Assembly: GCA_021799555.1 (NCBI GenBank)
Contig: JAJZAG010000090.1
Location: 1-11,591 of the forward strand
DNA length: 11,591 bases
Origin: Deltaproteobacteria bacterium
GTDB lineage: Bacteria; Desulfobacterota; Binatia; Binatales; Binataceae
Reading direction: 5' to 3'
Shown: positions 1-5,892 of the stretch, piece by piece
Position numbering within the stretch: position 1 is the first letter of the stretch
How the letters are laid out: each line of letters begins with the position of its first letter
The notes under the pieces: generated by a model
The model's input: only the letters and a program-made list of their open reading frames with translations
Databases searched by the model: none
What the model was told of the DNA's origin: nothing
Made by a program: the position numbers and the translations under genes

Positions 1-548
1 GCTTCGACCGCGCCGACGATTCCGTCGCGGACCGCGACGGTCTGTCCGATGTCGAAGCTGCCGAGCTGGCGCGCGACGGCGAAGGCCAAATCCAGGTCGC
101 GAAGCTGTCTCTCCGATGGTTCGGGTCCGGCGGCGAGGCCGGGATGCGCGAGGCAGTTTTCGACCATCGGGACCGGATCGATCACCGGAATTCCTTCCGC
201 TTCGATTTCGGCGGCGACACCGCGCAGGACGGCGTCGTCGCTCATGCGGCCGAGTCCGGCAAGCATTTTGATTGCGCGGGCGTCGGGCGCGAACGAATCT
301 TTGAGACGTTCGCGCGAGATACCGCCCGCCATCGCGACCGCGCTTACTTGTGCGCGGCGAAACGCATCGATCATCCTTTCGAGCTCGCCGACCTTGATCC
401 ATAAGATTTGATCGACGTGCGATTCGAGTTCGGGACGCGTTTCGCGCAGATGGGCGACCGCGATCACGCGGGAGCCACGGCGCCGCGCCGCATCGGCGAC
501 TTCGAGTGGAAAGACTCCGTTGCCCGCGATTAGTCCGAGATTATTCAC
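1..548 (-). CDS. lpxI: LpxI, UDP-2,3-diacylglucosamine pyrophosphatase (5' part; 3' end lies outside the window)
   Basis: Hydrolyses UDP-2,3-diacylglucosamine to lipid X (2,3-diacylglucosamine 1-phosphate) plus UMP, the lipid A step done by LpxH in Beta/Gammaproteobacteria; acts at the cytoplasmic face of the inner membrane. Reading down from a GTG at 548-546, 182 codons are open without a stop. The protein starts MNNLGLIAGNGVFPLEVADA, matching the LGLIAG-G--P nucleotide-like N-terminus of the family (old name DUF1009). It continues through AVAMAGGISRERLKD and SDDAVLRGVAAEIEAEGIPV, and the last visible residues DIGQTVAVRDGIVGAVEA are the usual family stretch just before the EGTD segment. About 90 C-terminal residues, including the catalytic domain's main acidic residues, are missing because the window ends. 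The GTG start overlaps the lpxA stop by 8 nt, implying translational coupling. The family call is firm; the activity is inferred from the family. Confidence 0.93.
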   Translation of the reverse strand, partial: MNNLGLIAGNGVFPLEVADAARRRGSRVIAVAHLRETRPELESHVDQILWIKVGELERMIDAFRRAQVSAVAMAGGISRERLKDSFAPDARAIKMLAGLGRMSDDAVLRGVAAEIEAEGIPVIDPVPMVENCLAHPGLAAGPEPSERQLRDLDLAFAVARQLGSFDIGQTVAVRDGIVGAVE

Positions 549-1332
549 GCGCGCGGCCGACCACGCCCCGCTCCGAGGCGGTGATAAAATCGACCATGCG
601 GCGCACTTCCGGCACGCCGCCGTGTTCCTTCAGAGTTTGTTCGATTGCTTCCGAGCGCAGGAGACTGGAGTAGAAAAGGGTGCGCACGGCGGCTTTGAGG
701 GCCGCTATGATCTCAGGCGCAAAACCCCGGCGTTGCAGTCCGATTACGTTGATTCCGACCAGCCGCGCCCTGTCGCCCGCGACCATCGTGTACGGCGCAA
801 CGTCCTGCGCCGCCTTGGCGCCCGCAGCGAGGATCGCATGCGTGCCGATCCGGCAGAACTGATGCACTCCGCACATCCCTTCGATATTCACCCAGTCCTC
901 GATCACGCAATGTCCCGCAAGCTGGGTCGAGTTGACGAGGATGCAATGGTCGCCGATCTGGCAGTCGTGAGCGACATGGACATAGGGCATCAGCAGCGAG
1001 TGATTGCCGATCCGGGTGACCATGCCGCCGGCCTCGGTGCCGCGATGAATCGAGGTGAACTCACGGAAGGTGTTGGCGTCTCCGATTTCGAGGGTTGAGG
1101 GTTCGCCGCGGAATTTCAGGTCGGGTGTCGCAAGGCCAATTGCGGCGAACGCGTGAAAATGGTTGCGCCTGCCGATAGTCGTATTGCTTTCGATGATTGC
1201 GTGCGCGCCGATTACCGAATCCGCGCCAACACGGACCTTTGCTCCGATCACCGCGCCGGGACCGACTTGAACGGATGAATCGAGTTCCGCGCTGCGGTCG
1301 ATGACGGCGGAAGGATGAATCTGGCCGGTTAT
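541..1332 (-). CDS. lpxA: LpxA, UDP-N-acetylglucosamine 3-O-acyltransferase, with an apparent ATA start
   Basis: First enzyme of lipid A synthesis: moves an R-3-hydroxyacyl chain from ACP to the 3-OH of UDP-GlcNAc in the cytoplasm. The protein is a left-handed parallel beta helix of hexapeptide repeats (VGPGAVIGAKVRVGADSVIG and following) with a helical C-terminal domain. The active-site stretch VHVAHDC gives His119 and His122 (His122/His125 in E. coli), with LAGH His141 and VHQF His157 matching His144 and His160. The constant offset of 3 shows that the N-terminus is nearly full length. The first in-frame conventional start (GTG at 1251) would remove about 27 residues including the IHPSAVI motif. 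The best-placed start is ATA at 1332-1330, 7 nt after AGGAGG (1345-1340), giving 263 residues (262 in E. coli). ATA overlaps the fabZ stop as ATAA. Ala170 replaces the chain-length ruler Gly173 of E. coli. Product is certain; the start codon is an inference. Confidence 0.95.
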   Translation of the reverse strand: MTGQIHPSAVIDRSAELDSSVQVGPGAVIGAKVRVGADSVIGAHAIIESNTTIGRRNHFHAFAAIGLATPDLKFRGEPSTLEIGDANTFREFTSIHRGTEAGGMVTRIGNHSLLMPYVHVAHDCQIGDHCILVNSTQLAGHCVIEDWVNIEGMCGVHQFCRIGTHAILAAGAKAAQDVAPYTMVAGDRARLVGINVIGLQRRGFAPEIIAALKAAVRTLFYSSLLRSEAIEQTLKEHGGVPEVRRMVDFITASERGVVGRARE

Positions 1333-1784
1333 CTTACTTCCTCCTGGACTTCCATCGCGGACAGCTCCGCTTCCGCAACCGTTTCATCGCCGACCCTCGC
1401 GATTGCCTGCATCTTCCAGAGCGGGCGGTGGTACTTGAGGATCGTTACTTCGAGCGTGAGTGAATCGCCGGGTACTACGCGGCGGCGCAGGCGCACCTTG
1501 TCGAGGCCGGTCAGCATGAAGAGGCGGCCGGGATCGGCGTCCGCGCGGCTGAGCGCGAGCAGCGCGCCCGATTGCGCCATCGCTTCGACGATCAGCACGC
1601 CAGGCATCACGGGAAAACCCGGAAAGTGGCCGACAAAGAACGGCTCGTTGAAGGTCACGTTTTTCAGGGTCATGATTCGGTTCTGATCGATTTCAACGAT
1701 CCGATCGACAAGCAGAAACGGGTAGCGATGCGGCAGGCGATCGAGGAGCCGCCGAAGTTCCGTCATTTTTTTCTCGGCCGCCAT
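1329..1784 (-). CDS. fabZ: FabZ, 3-hydroxyacyl-[ACP] dehydratase
   Basis: Dehydrates R-3-hydroxyacyl-ACP to trans-2-enoyl-ACP in fatty acid elongation; cytoplasmic hot-dog fold enzyme. It competes with LpxA for the same hydroxyacyl-ACP, which is why the two genes are commonly adjacent. The 151-residue product equals the E. coli length. LPHRYPFLLVDRI (17-29) is the usual N-terminal signature. The active-site block GHFPGFPVMPGVLIVEAMAQ (52-71) carries catalytic His53 and Glu67. The start chosen is ATG at 1784-1782, followed by Ala-Ala-Glu-Lys-Lys; a second ATG 6 codons later (1766-1764) is also possible, and neither has a strong ribosome site. It lies 31 nt after the skp stop and overlaps lpxA by 4 nt. 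An open stretch continues upstream in this frame, but it runs antiparallel in frame to nothing known and overlaps skp, so I do not include it. Confidence 0.96.
   Translation of the reverse strand: MAAEKKMTELRRLLDRLPHRYPFLLVDRIVEIDQNRIMTLKNVTFNEPFFVGHFPGFPVMPGVLIVEAMAQSGALLALSRADADPGRLFMLTGLDKVRLRRRVVPGDSLTLEVTILKYHRPLWKMQAIARVGDETVAEAELSAMEVQEEVR
1340..1345 (-). promoter_or_regulatory. Shine-Dalgarno site that sets the lpxA start
   Basis: A perfect AGGAGG lies inside the last codons of fabZ on the minus strand. It is 7 nt from ATA (1332-1330), but 19 nt from the next possible start (ATT, 1320-1318) and far from the GTG at 1251. It therefore points to ATA, or to an original ATG at the same place, as the initiation codon of lpxA. 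Confidence 0.7.
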
Positions 1785-1815
1785 CGTAAGGTCCGAAACA
1801 CTCAGTTCAAAGGAC

Positions 1816-2436
1816 CTACTTCGAGATGGTGGAGCGCCGCGCCGCAGTCGAGCCGAAATCGCCGAGCGTCGGCGCACTGGCTTTTGCCGAGGAGCTTGCA
1901 CCGGTCTCGCCGAGGGTGCCGATCTTGACGTGGGTCGCGTTGTAGCTGCGGATGACTTGATCGGTGATATCGATCGAGGACGCGCCCCACAGAATTGATC
2001 CCTTCTCGAAGACCATCGTATAACCGCTGCGCTCGCCAAGGCTGCGGATGACTTGCGCGAGGTCGTGGACGATTTTAGCGGTGATCTCGTTGTCCTTGCG
2101 CTGCAGTTCGTCGCGCGCGTCCTTGTAGTTGCGGTCGAAGTCCTTGGCCTTGGCGACATATTGGTCCTGCAGGCTCTGCCGCTGATCGGGATTCATGAGC
2201 ATCCCTTTCTTCTCAAGCTCGTCCTTGAGAGACTGCACCTGGCTCTGCTGGCGTTGGAGTTTGTTTTCGAGCGCCTGTACCTGGCCCTGAAAATCCGCCT
2301 TGGCGCGTTTGCCGGCGTCGCATTCGTTCAGTGCGCGTTGCACATCCACGTAGGCAAGCTTGACTTCGGCCCGTGCTGACTGGGCCGCAAGAACCGTCAA
2401 TAGCAGTGCGCCGGTCATTAACAACCGTAACCTCAT
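1816..2436 (-). CDS. skp: Skp/OmpH-family periplasmic chaperone
   Basis: Periplasmic holdase that binds unfolded outer membrane proteins and hands them to BamA, encoded just upstream. The 206-residue product has a signal peptide (MRLRLLMTGALLLTVLAAQS then ARA, likely cut before Glu24), a beta segment VKLAYVDVQRALNE (25-38) typical of OmpH proteins, a long charged Gln/Lys/Glu-rich coiled coil (about 45-120), then a returning segment GYTMVFEKGSILWGASSIDITDQVI (138-162) that closes the trimer body. The tail 165-206 (Ala/Ser/Thr-rich) is longer than in E. coli Skp (161 residues total). An ATG at 2448 lies directly against the GGGAGG ribosome site, so the ATG at 2436, 12 nt after it, is preferred. 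lpxD, usually next in such clusters, does not follow; fabZ does. Confidence 0.9.
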   Translation of the reverse strand: MRLRLLMTGALLLTVLAAQSARAEVKLAYVDVQRALNECDAGKRAKADFQGQVQALENKLQRQQSQVQSLKDELEKKGMLMNPDQRQSLQDQYVAKAKDFDRNYKDARDELQRKDNEITAKIVHDLAQVIRSLGERSGYTMVFEKGSILWGASSIDITDQVIRSYNATHVKIGTLGETGASSSAKASAPTLGDFGSTAARRSTISK

Positions 2437-2448
2437 CGTGAGTACCAT

Positions 2449-2455
2449 CCTCCCT
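2449..2455 (-). promoter_or_regulatory. Ribosome binding site of skp
   Basis: The minus strand reads AGGGAGG here. An ATG follows immediately (2448-2446), too close to be used with this site. The in-frame ATG at 2436-2434 is 12 nt away and begins a cleaner signal peptide (MRLRLL), so I take that as the start. Confidence 0.55.
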
Positions 2456-2534
2456 CGATAAATAGACTCAAACACGAGCGCTCCGCGTGTGCCGATATTA
2501 AAGCCGGTTTCTGCACCACGGCGCCAGCAGGTTG

Positions 2535-2551
2535 GCGAAAAGTCTTTTCGC
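2535..2551. repeat. 17-nt near-perfect palindrome upstream of skp
   Basis: Two 8-base arms (GCGAAAAG and CTTTTCGC) pair perfectly around a single central T. The size and dyad symmetry look like a dimeric regulator's binding site, but it could also form a small hairpin. It stands about 100 nt before the skp start. Confidence 0.6.
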
Positions 2552-2574
2552 AGCCCGCTTCCCTCATTGTGAAA

Positions 2575-2612
2575 TCTCTCCGATGGAGAGGGCTGGGGAA
2601 GGCGGCCAATTT
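2575..2612. repeat. REP-like palindromic segment in the skp leader
   Basis: CTCTCC-GAT-GGAGAG is followed by GGCTGGGGAAGG. It resembles the widespread intergenic palindromes built on CCCTCTCC/GGAGAGGG plus a GGGGTGAGGG-like flank. A possible relative lies at 11495-11527. Family membership is inferred by eye. Confidence 0.4.
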
Positions 2613-2676
2613 TCTCGCATGACGCCCAGCCGCAACTTCCCCACGCTAGCAAAATCTCCAGTCCCTCAACACCCCG

Positions 2677-5070
2677 CTAGAGCGGCGCACCGGCGCCGAT
2701 CTCGAACACGGTGCTTTGATCGATCGGACGCGGATTGACCGGGAAGGCAAGATCGACGCTGAGCGGCCCAAAGGGCGAACGCCAGCGTATGCCGATGCCA
2801 ACCGACGCCTGCAACTGCGTGAGGTCCACGCCCTGTTTGAGCGTGTAGGCCTGGCCCGCGTCGGAGAAGAGCACGCCGCGCAATCCGAGCCCCGACAGGA
2901 TTGGGAACGTGATTTCATTGCTGAGAATCAATTCCTCGCTGCCGCCGACATCCTCCACGTTGACCGGCTGCCCGGCCTGATTGTACTGAGTCACCAGCGG
3001 ACCCAGCGAATAGATCTGGTAGCCGCGAACGTCGTTGGTCGGCGACCCGGTGACGCCGCCTGGGAAGAAGCGCTCGTAAAGCGGAAGCTCGCCGCCGGAG
3101 CCGCTGGCGAGATTGGTCCCGACGCCGTAGGTGACTCCCTGCGACCAAACCCAACTGCCCCAGGTCGGACTCTTGAAAAATGTATAGAAGTACCTGCCGT
3201 GGAGAATCCCTTTGACAAAAGCGTTGTTTCCGCCGAAACCGCCGATTTCGCCACTGAACGACAGTACGCTTCCCGAACGCGGATCAATCGGATTATCAAC
3301 CGTGAAGCGCTTGATGCTCGGCATCAGTTCGGAGACCTGCGCGTAACCCTTGTAGCGCAGAATGTTATAGGTCGTATCCGGCAACAGCCCCGTGATCCCG
3401 ATGCTTTCGAACTGGTAGCCGAGTCCCGCGGTTACATTCGCGAGCGAAAACGGTCCCACCTTCTTGAGCCCCAGCTCCGTCAACGGATAGTAGGTATTGA
3501 GCGCGAATCCCGCCGCCGACTGGATGAAGCTGAACATGTATTCCGTATTGTCGAACAACGTCATGCCGACGCTCAGCGGCATATCGAGGAACCACGGCTC
3601 GGTGTAGCTGACCGAGTAATTCTGAAACAGGAAACCAATCTGCGCGTTAAACACCAGTGACTCGCCGCCGCCAAACAGGTTGGTATTGCCCAGCGTGAAG
3701 TTGCCGAACACTCCCATGTAGGTGTCGTATCCGCCCGCGACCTGCAGCGACGAGGTGTTGGCTTCGGTGACGTTCACGTCCAGATTGATCTTGTCAGGCT
3801 GCTGCGCCGGCTCGGTCGTGATGCGGGTTTCGGAGAAGAAGCCGAGCCGATCGAGCCGCGCCTTGGACTCGCGGATCTTCTTGGCCGAATACGGCTCCTG
3901 CTCCTGGATCAGCAGCTCACGCCGGATCACCTTGTCGGAGGTCTTGGTGTTGCCGGTGATGTTGATCCGGTTGACCAGCACCTCGTGACCGGGATTGACG
4001 AAGAAAGTGATGTTGATCCGATGCGTGATCGGATCGAGCTGGGTGCGCGGATCGACGTTGACGAAGGCGTAGCCGCGATCCGAGTAGAAGTCCGAAAGGG
4101 CCAGCACGTTATGCTGCAGCTTGGCGCCCTCGAAACGTTGTCCGCGCTTGATGGTCAATCGATGGGCGATCTCGCGATATGGGAATTTCAGGTCGCCGGC
4201 CAGCGCGACCCGCCCGACCCGGTAGGCGACGCCTTCCTCAATATCGATCGCAATATGCAGTGTGTTGCCCACCCGGTGGATTTGGGGTTGCTCGACGTGC
4301 ACGTTCAGGTAGCCGTTTTCGTAGTAGAACGCCGTGAGATGATCGACGTCTTCCTGCAGCTTTTTGTGGTCGAGCGCGCCCTCGCCGGTCAACCAGCTGG
4401 TAAGCCTGCTGTAAGTTCCCGTCTCCATTACCGAGCGCAACATGGAGTCGGAAAAAGCCTTGTTGCCGTGGAATTCGATCTTCGTGATCTCGACTTTGGG
4501 CCCTTCGCTCACGTCGAAGACCGCGACCGCCGTGTTGTCCGGTTGCAGGATCGTCCGGAAGTTGACCTTCGCGTCGAGATAACCCTTGTCGCGGTATATC
4601 TTGGTGATCCCGTTGATCGTCTCTTTGACCTGACCCGGATCGAGAATCGCGCCCGAATGTATCTTGGTCGCCGACACGATCTTGTCGTCGGTCGAGCGAA
4701 TCGCCTTCATGCCTTCGAGCCGCACGTCGGTTATCTGCGGCCGTTCCTTGACGCGATACACGAGCACGTTGGCGCCCTTGACCTTTTCCACCTTCGCGTC
4801 AACCGTGTCGAAAAACCCCATCTTGTATATCGATTTGACGTCCTGATCGACCGCGTTCTGATCGAGCGGTGCTCCGGCCGCCTGCGTGATGTGAATCCGG
4901 ATCGCGTCGGTCTCGACGCGCTGGTTGCCCTCGATTCGAATTTGCGAGATTACCGGCGGTGTACCCTGCGCGAAGCTCTGCGAGCCGGCCAAAATCAACG
5001 CCAGCGTGACCATCGGCACGTATTCGGCGAGCCAACGCCACGCGTCGGCGATTAGAATTTTGATTGCCAC
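2677..5070 (-). CDS. bamA: BamA, outer membrane protein assembly factor
   Basis: Essential Omp85 protein of the BAM complex that folds and inserts beta-barrel proteins in the outer membrane. The 797 residues comprise an N-terminal signal segment ending near SFAQ (35), five POTRA domains (about 40-110, 112-190, 193-281, 284-361, 363-437) and a 16-strand barrel from about 440. Each POTRA shows the I-x-I/F-x-G-N core, for example IRIEGNQRVETDAI, IEFHGNKAFSDSML and INITGNTKTSDKVI. The barrel contains RFFPGG (667-672) and the loop-6 motif VRGY (681-684), both diagnostic. The start is taken as GTG (5070-5068); ATG at 5013-5011 (Met20) is an alternative but leaves a signal peptide without positive charge. 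The protein ends in ...FEIGAGAPL, without the usual terminal Phe/Trp. It follows lolD by 102 nt and precedes skp by a longer, structured gap. Confidence 0.97.
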   Translation of the reverse strand: MAIKILIADAWRWLAEYVPMVTLALILAGSQSFAQGTPPVISQIRIEGNQRVETDAIRIHITQAAGAPLDQNAVDQDVKSIYKMGFFDTVDAKVEKVKGANVLVYRVKERPQITDVRLEGMKAIRSTDDKIVSATKIHSGAILDPGQVKETINGITKIYRDKGYLDAKVNFRTILQPDNTAVAVFDVSEGPKVEITKIEFHGNKAFSDSMLRSVMETGTYSRLTSWLTGEGALDHKKLQEDVDHLTAFYYENGYLNVHVEQPQIHRVGNTLHIAIDIEEGVAYRVGRVALAGDLKFPYREIAHRLTIKRGQRFEGAKLQHNVLALSDFYSDRGYAFVNVDPRTQLDPITHRINITFFVNPGHEVLVNRINITGNTKTSDKVIRRELLIQEQEPYSAKKIRESKARLDRLGFFSETRITTEPAQQPDKINLDVNVTEANTSSLQVAGGYDTYMGVFGNFTLGNTNLFGGGESLVFNAQIGFLFQNYSVSYTEPWFLDMPLSVGMTLFDNTEYMFSFIQSAAGFALNTYYPLTELGLKKVGPFSLANVTAGLGYQFESIGITGLLPDTTYNILRYKGYAQVSELMPSIKRFTVDNPIDPRSGSVLSFSGEIGGFGGNNAFVKGILHGRYFYTFFKSPTWGSWVWSQGVTYGVGTNLASGSGGELPLYERFFPGGVTGSPTNDVRGYQIYSLGPLVTQYNQAGQPVNVEDVGGSEELILSNEITFPILSGLGLRGVLFSDAGQAYTLKQGVDLTQLQASVGIGIRWRSPFGPLSVDLAFPVNPRPIDQSTVFEIGAGAPL

Positions 5071-5172
5071 TGAAAAAACACTAAAAAGCGGCGACCAACC
5101 TAGCCAATCGTTTCGGGTAAGTAAACTGAAAATTGATTTTGCGATCCAGTTCCCGCGTTCCCGGCACGCACC

Positions 5173-5892
5173 TCATCCGCGCGGCTCGTCGAACAGCTTG
5201 CCTTCCTTGATCCGCAGCGCGCGCCCCATGCTCCGCATCAGCCGTTCATTGTGGGTCGCGATCACCAGGGTGATCCCGAGATCGCGATTTAGGACGTGAA
5301 ACAGCTCGTGCACTTCGTCGGCCGTGTGCGGGTCGAGATTCCCGGTCGGCTCGTCGGCGAGCACCAGACGCGGTTTCAACACCACCGCGCGCGCCACCGC
5401 CACGCGCTGCTGCTCGCCCCCCGACAGCTCGGCGGGCCGGCGATGCAGTTTGTCGCCGAGTCCGACTACGCGCAGCATCTCGCCCGCCCGCTCGGACGCT
5501 TCGCGCTCCGGAAGCCTGGCGATCAGCGCCGGCATCATCACGTTCTCGAGCGCGTCGAAGTCGGCCAGCAGATAGTGAAACTGAAATACGAATCCGAGCT
5601 TCAGGTTGCGGAACTCCGCCAGCGCCTTTGCGTCGAGCGCGAACAGATCCTGCCCCTCGAAGAACACCTTGCCGGCGGTCGGTTCCTCGAGGCTGCCGAG
5701 CACGTGCAGCAGCGTTGATTTGCCCTCGCCCGATTGTCCGACGATCGCGATCTCCTCGCCCGCGTGGACGATCAGGTCGAGTTCGCGCAGCACGCGGATT
5801 TCGCGCCCCGCGTCGTGAAAGGTCTTCACGATCCCGCGCGCGTCGATCAGCGGAATTGCCGCCGCCTGCGCTGGCGCCGCAAGTTCACTCAT
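5173..5892 (-). CDS. lolD: LolD, ATPase of the lipoprotein-release ABC transporter
   Basis: Powers extraction of outer-membrane lipoproteins from the inner membrane to the LolA carrier; cytoplasmic, bound to the LolC/E permease encoded just before. The 239 residues contain Walker A GQSGEGKST (52-60), Q-loop Gln104 in FVFQFHYLLADFDALENV, signature LSGGEQQR (156-163), Walker B LVLADEPTG (176-184) and H-loop His214. The phrase FQFHYLL-DF-ALENVMMP is characteristic of LolD within the MacB/LolD branch. Start ATG 5892-5890 overlaps the lolC/E stop by 8 nt, so the two are likely translated together. Close relatives such as MacB-type ATPases have similar motifs; the neighbouring 4-TM permease and bamA favour LolD. 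Confidence 0.95.
   Translation of the reverse strand: MSELAAPAQAAAIPLIDARGIVKTFHDAGREIRVLRELDLIVHAGEEIAIVGQSGEGKSTLLHVLGSLEEPTAGKVFFEGQDLFALDAKALAEFRNLKLGFVFQFHYLLADFDALENVMMPALIARLPEREASERAGEMLRVVGLGDKLHRRPAELSGGEQQRVAVARAVVLKPRLVLADEPTGNLDPHTADEVHELFHVLNRDLGITLVIATHNERLMRSMGRALRIKEGKLFDEPRG

Larger units (their letters stand above)
2456..2676 (-). promoter_or_regulatory. bamA-skp intergenic leader with palindromes
   Basis: This is the longest gene-to-gene gap within the minus-strand operon; the other junctions are overlaps or gaps of 31 and 102 nt. It holds two clear inverted repeats: GCGAAAAG-T-CTTTTCGC (2535-2551), and CTCTCC-GAT-GGAGAG (2576-2590) within a REP-like segment. A weaker CGCCA/TGGCG pair (2522-2537) overlaps the first. 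No stem is followed by a U-run in the reading direction, so no rho-independent terminator is evident. The gap could hold a separate promoter for skp-fabZ-lpxA-lpxI, an RNA processing site, or simply an inserted repeat. I see no convincing gene in it. Confidence 0.5.

Noticed and set aside
1785..2159. Upstream extension of the fabZ frame through skp
   Set aside because: It is the wrong frame of a well-supported skp gene, and Arg/Ser/Thr-rich without motifs. FabZ has a normal length from ATG 1784.
3985..5055. 356-codon frame antisense to bamA
   Set aside because: It lacks motifs and lies fully opposite the POTRA-coding part of a confident gene; a shadow of third-position GC bias. The same holds for the frame at 2716-3660.
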